DNA from: Paraphysoderma sedebokerense
Taxonomy: Eukaryota; Blastocladiomycota; Physodermatomycetes; Physodermatales; Physodermataceae
Assembly: GCA_025602915.1 (NCBI GenBank)
Contig: JAHLJZ010000015.1
Span: 124,001 to 188,000 of the forward strand
Direction: 5' to 3'
DNA length: 64,000 nt
Shown here: positions 1-11,091 of the stretch, piece by piece
Position numbering within the stretch: the first letter of the stretch is position 1
Layout of the letters: each line of letters begins with the position of its first letter
The notes under the pieces: model-generated
What the model was told of the DNA's origin: nothing
What the model saw: the letters and a program-made list of their open reading frames with translations, nothing else
Databases searched by the model: none
Program-made: the position numbers and the translations under genes

Positions 1-215
1 TGTCACCAGCATAGCCAAAGACTTTTCTTAATTCAATAGAAGTAATAGATATAAGACAAAAGTTCAATGAGTTCCATCTATTCTGTACACTTCATTATGT
101 GTACATTAAGCCCCGTTATGATTTTCCATTTGTTACACAGTTTTAGTTTGTCTATAATATATAGCTATAATACAAAAGCAGACATCTCCACAGTCCCATT
201 AAGAGTTGTCAACCA
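1..215. other. 3' flank of the transporter gene, no gene seen
   Basis: This AT-rich stretch lies downstream of the stop codon of the minus-strand transporter gene. I see no convincing coding sequence in it; a short open frame on the plus strand has no family resemblance and overlaps the transporter's 3' end in antisense. It probably holds the 3' untranslated region of that gene. Confidence 0.5.
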
Positions 216-1486
216 TCACTCCACTTTTACGGTAAAAAAGCTACTATTTCTCCTATGCAATGTAATACTTGCTTTCTTCTTATGAGTCATCACTTTTTCA
301 TCTTTAGGACTTTTCTCTCGTATCTTTTCCACGGTCGCCGCATCTGGTAATCCGTAGACATACGTAGCCATAATCACCATCGCGGCACCGATACCAAAAT
401 TCCAACTCACGATAAACTCAAATAAATAAACACTCAATAATGAGCTTAAAATAATACTGATACTCGTGGCAAATCCCTTTAATATATTGTCAGCGTATTT
501 GACAACCAATGCAACTATAATCCCACCGGCAGCTTGTGTCGCGATGGCTGTCCAAGTGATCATATTGTATCCGTGGAAAAAGCCGAACTGCGAGATATCG
601 GAACCTTGAATGACGGTTATAGAGAAGATGCAAGGGAAAAGCGAGAAAAATGATAGTTGGATGTTCCGTAGCCAGAGTGAGGTTGTAGAGTTTTTTAGAA
701 TTTTCTCAAAATACACCCCGGCTAGACCTGATATTAAGCAGGCGAGAGAAACAGAAAAAAGACCGATGGAACGGTTTATATTTTGAGATTCTGCCGATGA
801 CGAATGTGACTCGTGAGATGGGCTATGGCTATCGTCGCTGTTTTGTTGTGTAGTTGACGTCGAATGTGAGGCGGCGGATGGGGATGAGGAAGAAACGGGT
901 ACTTGAACTAATGCAATTCCTATCGTTAAAATCAATAATGCCATCCATTTTTTAGCCGACAGGCTTTTCCGTAGCAACCACACCGAACATAGTGCGGTTG
1001 TTAGAATTTTCATTTGATAAGTTACTTGAAACGTCGCGGCATCTAGATTCGAGGCGGCGACGTACTGAAGATTGTTTTGAATCGTGTAGAGGATGGCCGG
1101 GATGGTGAGTTTGTACCATTGGGATTGCGGACCAAACAGGTCACTGACGAAAGAGTTGACAGAGAAAGAAGGTGTGGAAGAAAGATACACAAGGAATGAT
1201 ATTACAAGCTTGAAAAGTTCGCAGAAAAATACAGCTAATGGACGGGTCATAAAGGATTTAACGTAAACAAAGTCAGACTTCAGTAATCAAGACAGAGTTC
1301 ATTCTGTGCGGCATCAGAACTATGTGCTGTTGAGTTCTAAAGTACAAATTAATTACCAGTGGAAGTAAAGTATCTAGGACCGGGTATCGTTCGAGAATAA
1401 CGCAGTATGAGGACAAGAGCAGAGTTTTGGACGACAAGAGTCGCCAGAGCGATGTATCGCAGAGGAATGCCTCCTAAAGTCTTCAT
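216..1486 (-). CDS. UDP-sugar (SLC35A-type) nucleotide-sugar transporter
   Basis: This gene encodes a Golgi nucleotide-sugar/UMP antiporter of the SLC35A (UDP-galactose/UDP-GlcNAc) family, which imports activated sugars for lumenal glycosyltransferases. I read two exons, 1486-1357 and 1234-216, joined across a 121-bp GTAATT...TTAG intron in phase 1; the product is 382 residues, normal for the family. Exon 1 supplies the hallmark N-terminus with [16 protein letters not shown], and the join restores [15 protein letters not shown], matching the RYSRT...YLSSTAVVxAExLK core. The simple open frame starting at 1250 would begin with six codons that are really intron. Later motifs ([24 protein letters not shown], shown here only in part: [14 protein letters not shown]) are also typical. 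A Ser/His-rich loop of about 45 residues separates the two halves. The exact substrate cannot be read from sequence. It points away from the SHLD2-like gene, so the roughly 440 bp between them is probably a shared promoter. Confidence 0.93.
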
Positions 1487-1930
1487 GATTGAATGTGAAT
1501 CGACGTATCATGGAGCGGAGGAGGAGGGAAAAGATATCGACGAGCTAAGCGGAGTGATGCAAATGTTGTCGCATCATGGACGAGTGTCTTCCATTGTCGG
1601 CGATGAGGAGTTTGTCTCATCCCACTCGCGCTAAATTTATCTCTTGTATTTTCGCTTTATTCTGTCTCTGCGATTGTGCAACGACAACAATATAAAGTTT
1701 GACGGTACTAAAACGAATAATTTTATATATACAATAAATATGTAACCAACAGCTGAGCAGATTTCGACCAAGTGGAATTACTATGCATACCAGACAAGTT
1801 CGTTCACCCGTTCACTGCTACATCTAACGGTTCACCGTTACGACAGTACGATTTTAACGCGGCCGGCCCGAATTCGAGTTTTCGCGAGCATCCAAATCAC
1901 ATCAATTCGTATTTGAAAAATGCTGTCTGG

Positions 1931-4900
1931 ATGTCGATGTCAACTCCCCCTCGACATCTTAGAAAGAGGATCAAAGTATTCTCCCCTCCTCCTCTCGCTG
2001 CTGTTCTTCAAGAGTTGAACAACCCTTCTCAACACGACTCCGACAAGTCAACTTCAAGGCGACATGGACTTCCACCATGGCCTGCTTTCCCTTCTTCCTC
2101 TGCGTCGTCTTCATACTCAGCATTGAAAGCGCATTCTTTCGCTGAATATGACTTAGAAAAGATCAACGATCGTTGGCAACTTGTTGAGACGGATCAAAAG
2201 GATGATATAGCCCCGAACCCAGGACACACGAATCATCGTAAACGAGTGTTCGAGTTGGGGGGAGTACAGTCCGACATAAGAAAGAAAACCCGTAAAGTAG
2301 AGTTTTTAATGAAACTAGAAAGCATCATTGCAACTGTCACCTCCGATAACAATGAAAGGCTAATCGGCAATATGGAGGAACAAGATTTACATCAGCAGAC
2401 AGGAGCAGGAAAAGAAAGAGAGGAAGACCAAGAACAAGGGGAAGATGAAAGTGAATTTCAAGTCCAAGTTCTGTCCCAATTGGAATTCAAGCACGGAGGA
2501 TTCACCTTGTTCAAAGAAGCGTCGTCGTCGTCAGGAGAAGTTGTTGTAGGTTATGCGACAAAACCTCCGCATTCGTCCCAAGACAGTTTTCTCGCAATCT
2601 CTACATCGCCACCTGCACCGATTACATTATTTACCCAACAGCACGTCATTTCAGATAATCTAGAGCAAACGCAAAGGAGCCGACCTGCACCATACCTCAA
2701 TGCAGCTGAAAATTTGGTTCCCCCGGCAAATCCTATGCCACAGTCCGATATCCCACAGGACCTTCACAATTCTTACGTCAATTCTTCAGCCGCTCCGGTC
2801 CAACGTTTCAGCAGTTTGTATGAAAATCTTCCGCCATCATTAAGATGTCTTAGTTCCTTAGAGCAGCTTCGATCCTCCACATCCAATGCTAAGCACACTA
2901 TCCTAGCCATTGTCACGAGTATCTCACCACCCCAACATCTTCATATCAGGAATGGTCCAAGCGCTGGACAGCTGATAGAAATTTGCAATCTCACAGTAAC
3001 AGATGCCTCTTCTGTGTATGTCTCTGTCACTCTTTGGAGAGATAAATGTGATTGGGTCCGTGAATCCAAACGCTCTACCGACCATTCATCCTCAGAATTC
3101 AAAAATGGCGTTTGTATTGGTGATATTGTATGTATAACTGGTTAGTAATTTTTCTGAACATGTTGTAACCTCGCGTCTCATTTTATCCATCGTACGTTAA
3201 GCTTAAAAACGAGTCTAATTAATTCAATGTTTAGGACTAACGGTGAAACATGCACCCCGAACTTATATCAACACAAGTTACGCCTCCAAACTATTTATTC
3301 TTCGTCGACTTATTCAATCTCCATACCTGGATCCTGCGTCCGGTGCTATTCCGGCTGATTCAACTCTCAGTTCAAGTAAAAAAAATCCTGCAATAGAGCC
3401 GAAGAGAAATGCTGGAAATCAGTTATTAGAAGAATTTAAAGTTACTTTCAGAACTGACATTGAAATGTTAGTAAAGTTTGCTGAAGAAAAGCTCATGTTG
3501 GGATTGTTGCACGGGGGTCAGGATAAAAATGGTAAACTGCCGCCTACTAATTCTTTCGTATCTTCAATTCATTTACCTCTTCCCATTTACGTTTATCAGC
3601 TGTCGAACGTGACTCCTCTGCACTGCCACTCACACTCTCGCCGTTATCTCCGTCTAATCTATACGATCATAAAATCTTTTCACTAACCTGTAAACCGTTA
3701 TCGGTTTCTCGCATACCTGAAATATCAATTTCATCCCAAACGCCTTCCCATCATTCGTCACATCCACATTCGATTGAAAATGAATCTTCAAAAGCCAATA
3801 CTCAAGGTGGGATATCAGAAGAAGGCAGTGACAGTGGGGGATTCAAGGATATGAAAGTTCCCCTAATTGTGGATTCGCAAGTGCCTATTCTTCCTAAGGG
3901 CTTAAACTCTGTTGGGAATGGAAGGTGGAGAGTATTCCTGAGTGATGAGTGCGGAGAAGTTGGAATATTACATTTGTTTGTGTCTTCCACTTCTCTTCCT
4001 TTCTTTGATTTGCTCGATTAGATATAACCGACTACATTGACTCATTTGTTGTATTTGCTCTTCAAATGTGTGGGTAAATAGGTACGAAACAACTCCTTCT
4101 TTGATCGTTGCTATATCTCAAAAGTTAAATCAAACAGTTCTTATATCGGATCTAAAAGTGAGATGGTGCGAAGTCACTGGTAAATCCCATCACTTTGTTG
4201 ACCTTACATTCGCTGCTGACAACTGACAATTTATCTGACGCAATGAATCATCTGAATGCTTCTGTACACTAAAAAGCCTCATTCTATCTTATCCCTACAA
4301 CTTCAACTTCAGTAACTACCGTTCACGCCTCCAGTTCTAATTCACTCTCTCGCACGGTTTCGCGGAGAAAGAACGAGATTTCGACGGCCACCAAAGTTGG
4401 GGATTCGACTAACTATATTGGGGTAGAAAGAAATAGTGAATTGCTAAGACACCAAATGAGGGATATGAAGGATGTGACGATGATGTTTGAGAGTATGAAC
4501 GATTTTTGGAGGAGCTTTTGTTCTGGTTAGTATGATTTTCTTGTTCAAGATGAGTCGCGCTTAGTGTGGGTCTCTTTGACCTTACAATAACGCTTGTTTG
4601 TGGACTTGAGTGGTGCCTCACTTTGCATTTTCAATTATTTGACGTTATATTTCTCTCTTTCTATTTATTTCTTTCTGACAGGATACGCCGTGTTCCCATC
4701 CTACATCACCTCTGTTATATTTTTCCCTACTCCCTCCGTTGCGCTGATGTCATCGACTACATTTATAAGAAACTTGAATCAATGCGACTCTATCAAAATA
4801 ACCGCTTCTGAAATATTATACCTTCATCGCTGTCTTTCCTCTTATTCTACCTCGCTCAATTCTTCCACCAAAACTTTTCATCCATCCTTCCAATTAGACC

Positions 4901-5541
4901 CCGCTGACCTAGATAAAATGAACAAACTAATAGACACAATACTCAAAGTCACTACAGATATATGTTTAAATTGCTTTTCAAGTATCCAAAAGGACAAAAA
5001 CGAAATATACACTTGTTTTAAATGTTTAACTCACGGTGTGAAATCATCGAAATTAGAGTCTGGTGTAAAAAAGGGGTGGGTGAATGTAGCGTTTGGAATT
5101 TCTGATAGTAATCCTACTTTGGAGAAATCAGAGTCAGCTGTGTTGTCTGGCGAAAATGAAGGTAGCGTTGAGTTGGTGGTTCCGTTAGATCAAAATCTCG
5201 TGTATGACATTTTAGGAGACGTACCTGATTTTATATCGGAAGCTAATTCAAAGCTGAAGGAATTTCGTTTTCCGTTGCCATCGCGAACAAACCCAGAAGT
5301 AGACTTGGAAACTCTAAATCAGTGGATCAAATTCTTGGACAATTGGGTCACCGCGATATATTGTACTATGGGATTTCAAAAGTTGCCGAATGAGGTTCAG
5401 CTTGATGACGCTCAAAGACAAACTCGTAATCAAGGAAAAGTTAATGTTTATGTCTGTTCTTCTGTATCTTTGGATTCTAATTTATTTGTGATGGATCGGC
5501 AATTTACAATTGACAAAATTGATGGACATTCTACCCCATAA
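1931..5541 (+). CDS. OB-fold and zinc-ribbon protein resembling shieldin subunit 2 (SHLD2/FAM35A)
   Basis: I read six exons: 1931-3140, 3235-3531, 3600-3975, 4082-4179, 4313-4525 and 4682-5541, giving 1,017 residues with all phases consistent; the 3975 donor (GTTTGT) is the least certain. The start is the first in-frame ATG, but the frame is open back to about 1772, so an upstream exon is possible. Residues 1-300 are disordered and Ser-rich. An OB-like segment follows (about 300-420), then further OB-like strands (VLISDLKVRWCEV), then a C4 zinc ribbon near 826-848 (CLNC...IYTCFKC). From memory, the C-terminus of animal SHLD2 has the same order: CxxC, IYxxC, a VELVV-like strand and an LDxN...DFxLLD ending, here VSLDSNLFVMDRQFTIDKID. 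SHLD2 binds single-stranded DNA with SHLD1/SHLD3/REV7 and limits resection at double-strand breaks. Another RPA1-like OB protein remains possible. Splicing and exon structure are well supported; the family name less so. Confidence 0.6.
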
Positions 5542-5692
5542 ATCGCCAGTATAGATTATATATATGTATATACAATATGCGATGATATACAACGGATAAT
5601 AATAAAGTATTGATAGTAGTACACATTGTCTCGAAGGTTCAAGGAATTGATAAAAAATTCCTGATTTTGGGTATGGAGGCTTCAAAGTAGCT

Positions 5693-7295
5693 TCAAGAAG
5701 GTTTAACAGCTGATACAATTACAACTTCTGCTTTTAAAACCTTCCACATCAGCCACCATATTACCCCTGCTATCCTCCATTTCCAGACTAACTTTAATCT
5801 TAATTTAAACCTTCTCCAGCTCCAGACAGTACTGAAGTTCTTCTTCCGGCCCATTTCGTTCTTTCTTCTCGGTTGTTCAGAGTCTCCTCCTTCCTGCGTT
5901 TTGTCTGGACTTTGAAAATCTGTTTGTGACAATTTTTCTGCGTCTTCAATCTCTTGTAAAACGTCATTACAAATATCAAAATTCCATAACCACGTCGTTA
6001 AACCACCAAATACTTCGTCCGTGATTTTCTCAACCTGTACGTCAGTGAATCCTATATTTTCAATTTCTTGTTGATATTTCTTTGTATCAGTTAAATTCTC
6101 AATCGGTATAGCAGGAGTAAAATAGAATAATGAACGGGATAACAATGTCGAGGGGATGAGAATGTCGGAGAGGGTTAAAGTACCAGAGGGCGGAAGGAGA
6201 TTGTAGCATTTAAGGAAAAAGTTGTGGCGGGTTTGATAATGGTCTGGGGGTTGATAATGTTGGATGTATCCGGGATAGAGAATGAAACAGTGATAGAAAG
6301 GTGATCAATGTCAGCAAGCCATGCTAAGAGAGAAACTGAAGAAGAGGTGATGCGGGCAGAAAAATTGAATAAATACGAACATGCTGAATCTACAGAAACT
6401 ATTTTATTGATTTTCGCATCAGTGATGAATGGGTATGAATCAAGTTTGGTGGCATCGCCTTGATATAGCTGGATTTTCTGTGGCAACCGTCGTTGTTGAA
6501 CTCGTTTCTGTGCGACTGTCTGATGTAAAGCGTGAAGAAGTTTGACGTCAATGAGGAACAATAAATCTCCCTAATCACTACGGATAATTATTGGCAGATA
6601 AGATTAAAATGAGAAGTTAAATGACAACAAACCGCCTGAAGTTGTTCATATGTCTAAAGATATGTCGAATTTTGGTTAGATAGACGTTATCACCACCATT
6701 ACCTCAATCTGGGCAATTCTCGTTCTGAATTGCTTGTTGAGAAACATCAGACGAAAACATACAATTCCGATAATTCTACACCCAAATTTATCGTATATAT
6801 ACGAATCTTGGTCACCCAAACCGTAACCACAATCCAACACCAAATCGGCTTTAGATATTCGAGCTTTAGAAAGAATCAAATTTAAGAACGCTTTATTGGC
6901 GGTAACAAAGTCTGTCGTGTCCTACAGCATATGCAGTAACCAATAAATAAAACGAAACATCAAGTCGACTGAATAAGTTATCAAATTCCGAGGACACTGA
7001 CAGTTATCCGACTAACCTTCCAGTATCCTATATTCATCCAACCACCTCCTACCCGCCATTTTCTCTCATTCACCGCCTCATTGCTCCGTATGTTTGAATC
7101 ATCTCCGCCGTCTCCTTTCTTCGCTGTGGTGGATTGAGCCGGTGAATTAACTTGAATGTTGAGGATACAGTGATCGAGGCCGTATAAGGAATCCCGTTCT
7201 GTGTGGGATGTAATGTCCTGATACAGATCTGCAGGACTAAGGCTCAGATCTGAAAGGTATCTGCTCTGGATGTGATCACCTCGCTGTGACGACAT
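5693..7295 (-). CDS. SAM-dependent methyltransferase (small-molecule/cyclopropane-synthase-like fold)
   Basis: Four exons, 7295-7017, 6921-6763, 6570-6381 and 6243-5693, join in phase to 392 residues. The class I methyltransferase core is clear: a GGWMNIGYWK lead-in, motif I LVLDCGYGLGDQD (LDxGxGxG), GCRIIGI at strand 2, GDATKLD near the adenine pocket, VDSAYHYQTRHNFF at strand 4, and LTLSDILIPS at strand 5. The exon 3/4 join rebuilds the SAYHYQTR signature, which supports the GTTCGT donor. The arrangement resembles cyclopropane-fatty-acid-synthase or sterol/O-methyltransferase-like enzymes of the Methyltransf_11/25 type, but I cannot name a substrate. The C-terminus (TTWLWNFDIC onward) is partly hydrophobic, ending with KVLKAEVVIVSA. 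It is convergent with the SHLD2-like gene, with only about 150 bp between the stops, so their 3' untranslated regions may overlap. Confidence 0.85.
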
Positions 7296-7749
7296 GTAGA
7301 CACAACTGAGAATGACAAAACGGAATGAAAATTTCGACGGTTTTGTTTCTTTCGGCGTGTCAGTCTTCGAAGGAATAGGCCGCGTTATCGTCTACATGGA
7401 ATTGGCGGCTAACTTGTCAATGCTGGCAGACAAAATATTCAACGGCATATGCTGCTTTCGTTGATTTTATTCCAAAAAGCAAACTGAAATTAAAATTGTA
7501 ATGTCGGGTTGATCATCGACGTACTATTCAAGTGATTTAAGGCCGGAAAAGGTTTAGAATGCAGAACGAAAATTAAGGGAAATAATTTTAATTTTCAATC
7601 GTCGAAATGTTTATACATGTGGCGAAATTTATATTACATCTGTTTTCCTATTGACATTGCGTACAACTCTGAAGGCGAGATATTCTGCACTGTTACAGAG
7701 GTAACCGTCCAGTATGCTGAAACAAGATGATATGATACATTTAACACTG
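7296..7749. other. Intergenic spacer between methyltransferase and glycosyltransferase fusion
   Basis: This 454-bp gap separates the 5' end of the methyltransferase gene from the 3' end of the glycosyltransferase fusion, both on the minus strand. No coding frame with family resemblance or plausible splice structure is visible. It should hold the methyltransferase promoter (right next to 7295) and the 3' untranslated region of the fusion gene. Confidence 0.5.
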
Positions 7750-10568
7750 TCAGCAGGCAGTTATAGCATGTCCCGCTTCGTTCAACCTGCGAGCAATCTC
7801 AGAGAAACTGCTCCACCTACTTCCAATTACCTTCTTTGTCCAACCGAGGACAATTAGGTCCGACATTGCGTATTGAACACACTCCACACTTCTGTCCACC
7901 GCGCAGTTGCCTCTGTCAATGTACTTTATCCTCCTCGGAAACTTGTTTTCCAAGTCTTCGATATGTTGCGTTTTATCAATTGCGACGAAGAATTTCGTTG
8001 TTGGGGGAAATGACGATAAGTTGGTGATAAAGGAAGAATAATTACAGTTCTGTCGATACGGGACTGCTTCTTTCATCACCTTTGTTTCTAGCGGAGATAA
8101 ATTTCCGACATCCTCTGTGATATTCGAGATCATTCGAATATGAACGCCTACGTAGGTTCCAATGGTTTCCCTCGTTAAGTTATGCGTATTCAGCCAATTT
8201 TTAATGATTGCGGACACCATATCTGAATAGGGTAAGGACCGAAGTATTTGATCTTCTGCCGACTGCTTTGATTGAACGCTGACAAGTTTGAATGAACTTT
8301 TAACATAAATATCTTTTGAAATATTTGCATCTATCAACTCATTCTTCGTTCCCCCTTCCCATTCGAAGTAATTGAACAATCGGAAATTTTTCTCTTTAAA
8401 CCAATTAAGATTAAATTCTTTCAAGACTGTTTCATTGGTTTCGGCTCCAAAAATGTCGTAAAACTCTGCAAAACAGTGAACATCGGGTTCCCAAATAACT
8501 ATAAGTTTTCTTCCGGTTCTTTCAGCGATAGACTTGGCCGAGATATAACTTCTAATTCGATTACCCAGTCCGTGTTGTACGTGAATGATGAAATAACCAA
8601 GATGATTCAGTCGTTTGGGAGAGTATATTTGGGAAAGAATTTTCGCTGTAGTGGGATATCGGACGGAGTTTAGGTCAGTATGAGGGATCTGAGTTCGCCA
8701 CTTTAAGACATTGATATATCCTGTTTTGACAATGCGGTTCCATTGAGAATCGGTGAAGTAATCCCTCACAGAGGAAGGATGACTTATTAAATCTGTGCAC
8801 ACACTGGTCAAGTTAACTGCCAATCCGGTTGTTAATTTCGGTCGAAACTTTTGCGGAGTAATATCTTCAGTAACTCTCCAGTTAAGACATCTGGAATTAG
8901 TAAATCTGGGACCCCAATCCGGCATTTTTTTGGTAGCTACCCGATTAATTGATGTTTCACATTCGACGCATTCTTCCGAACTTCGTATATTATCGTTATG
9001 TTCGTAATGTCGAATCTTATGGTAGTTTAGTTCATATCGAATTAGTCCCCCATAATTAGTCCCCCATTCCTTGCACGCTGGTATAAATTGTCGTCATCCC
9101 AGCCATATGTGTTGATTCTCTCGTCATATCCGTTGAGAAGATTAACAAAATGATGTCGGTGGAAAAATGCGATTCCATTCAAATGGCGAATATTGAGATC
9201 TCCATGTTTATATGAAACCCTCCAATTTCCCGCAAAAAATCCACCTTTTGGCAATGAATGGGCTTTGACAAAATCAGAATCAAGAAGCGTATCACCATCG
9301 ACTTTCAAGATTTTGTCATATCTTGTATTCCTAGCTGCGATGTTAAATGCGGGGGATAGTACCCAGCGATGGCGATTTGGAATGATAAAAAGCAGTATGG
9401 GTACGGGTGATTTGAGTCGATGACGCTCGATTATAGGTTGCAAAGGTGGATCTGAGGACCAATCAACAATAACTACTTCGTTTACGCCTTTGGTATTGTA
9501 CCAGGTCGGTAAAGTTATATCAATAATATCATTCCGGTTCCTAATAGCTGTAAATATTGACACGCCGGATGAAACTTCGTTATCAGTGACTTTGTCTTCG
9601 TCAACATAGGATGACGTGAACACCTGATCGTCATACGATTTTAAAAAGTACGTGTTCGGCAAAATTGTACGAATTAGCATCCGATTGAATGTACCAGAAT
9701 CTCGTAAAATATAAATAAATTCGCTGAATCGAAATTTTTGAAGAAGTTTGCTTTGATTACGTCTAAGATGGAAATATTCTGGGGACTCGATCACTTTCAC
9801 AAGGGCGTCGCCTATGCCGGTAGGGTACTTATTCGGATTAATATATGCGATGGTTTTCCCAATGATTCGGCTAAATTCTTGGTCCAGTAAGTTATACAAT
9901 CCAGCCCTTGATAAGTGAGGTACATTATCCGACGTCATCCCTCCTGTTAGATTGAATCCTTGAATCCAAAATGATGTTTGGCTAGCATGAAAGTCTGTTT
10001 GGATTGTATCAACCCAATTAGCCCTTATCGGTATCAAGTCTGGCTCTAACCACAAAAACCCGGTATAACTTTGTTTTAACAGATTCCTATCGTAAATTTC
10101 GTACAATTGTTGCGAAAATGAAAGCACCCCTTGACTTTGATGGTCGGAAATAGGCAGATAAATTGTTCGTGAAAAACATTGTCGATTGGATTGTATGTAC
10201 TCCTCGACTAATAATCTGATCTGATTCTTCATAGAGTTACCAAGTGTTTTCCAGTTCTTATTTGGAAATATAATAAAATCGATAGGCCTTCGAACATTTG
10301 GTACCGTGGGGTCACAAGCTGGATATTTTTTCAGTCGTTTCAAGAAGGTAGAAAACACAGTAATCGATCGAATGTCCAACGGTATAATTACTGCGAGTCG
10401 TTCCCTATCGGGTGATTCTATGATTTCCTGGTCGGCCGAATTATATTCGCTGTCTTGATCGATATGTGTGTAATTGCGCAATACGTACAGACCACAGACG
10501 CTGAGAATAACACCGAATGCGAACACCACTCGTTTGAAAGAGCTCAGAAGTTTGCGAGACAACAACAT
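7750..10568 (-). CDS. Multi-domain glycosyltransferase: GT-like + GT7C-like + fucosyltransferase-like, interrupted by a 14-bp duplication
   Basis: A single large gene in two abutting frames. It starts with a type II signal anchor (residues about 10-32). Residues about 50-310 form a lumenal glycosyltransferase-like domain with WLEPDLIPIRANW. Residues about 330-510 form a GT-A domain with a DxD-type DGDT and the galactosyltransferase-C-like YGWDDDNLYQRARNGG. The frame then stops at 9042. It resumes in another frame as LIRYELNYHKIRHYEHND... and runs to a fucosyltransferase-like domain with HGLGNRIRSY, the GVHIRM donor-binding motif (HxR) and GSRWSSFSEIARRL. The frames are separated by an exact tandem 14-bp repeat (9040-9053 and 9054-9067); with one copy the reading frame would be continuous over about 934 codons. 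As given, the sequence encodes either a 508-residue protein or two products. NodZ/O-fucosyltransferase relatives are the best match for the last domain. It probably acts in the Golgi on a cell-surface glycan. Confidence 0.82.
9040..9067. repeat. Exact 14-bp tandem duplication inside a coding sequence
   Basis: Two perfect adjacent copies of a 14-bp unit (aattagtcccccat on the plus strand) lie at 9040-9053 and 9054-9067, between the GT7C-like and fucosyltransferase-like parts of the minus-strand gene. The unit is not a multiple of three, so it shifts the frame. No splice signals bracket it and it is far too short to be an intron. A recent replication-slippage event, a polymorphic allele or an assembly artefact could explain it. 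Confidence 0.9.
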
Positions 10569-11091
10569 GCTGAGTACATTTGAAGATGGAAATTGAAGCA
10601 GAATGTGTTTTTTGGTGTGGGCACTCGTTAGGGACCACTGGGGAATTTCGAATCAGTTATTAGAGGTTATCAGTTGTTCGCGCAGACTCGGTCACTCGAG
10701 CGACACGATCTGGATCGAGCGGGTACGGTCAGATCAGTATCATAAATGTGTTGACATGTAGGAATAATAAAATGAATCCAGGCTCATCCAGATGCATCCT
10801 TCATAGCCCCCATAAGTTCATCCTCGAGTTCTCGAGAAGCTGTATTACAGCAAACAGGATGCTGAATGAATAACTCTTTAAAGTTTTGAGTGGCCACAGT
10901 TGACGCGAATAATGGAAACGAGCGCACAAGATCACCATGTATTAACATGCAGAGCAAAACCATTATTACAGAAAAAATATGTGTTCTTCTCTAAACGATG
11001 AACCCACAGAAGAACTTAGTAATATGTACATATACAAGATAATTAGATCACCATCACCATTATTTTTCCGCCCCTTTGTCAGGAATACCAC
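10569..11091. other. Intergenic spacer between two glycosyltransferase genes
   Basis: This 523-bp stretch separates the 5' end of the fusion glycosyltransferase from the 3' end of the GT4-like gene, both on the minus strand. I see no supported coding exon. An overlapping short open frame (10441-10638) is antisense-free but runs in a different frame through the fusion gene's start and has no family resemblance. Confidence 0.45.

Noticed and set aside
1407-1634. 75-codon plus-strand open frame
   Set aside because: It is antisense to exon 1 of the SLC35A-type transporter (1486-1357), which has clear family sequence.
9040-9067. A tiny intron or programmed frameshift explaining the two glycosyltransferase frames
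   Set aside because: No splice sites fit, 14 bp is far below the 55-bp minimum seen here, and no slippery heptamer with downstream structure is evident; the exact duplication explains the shift.
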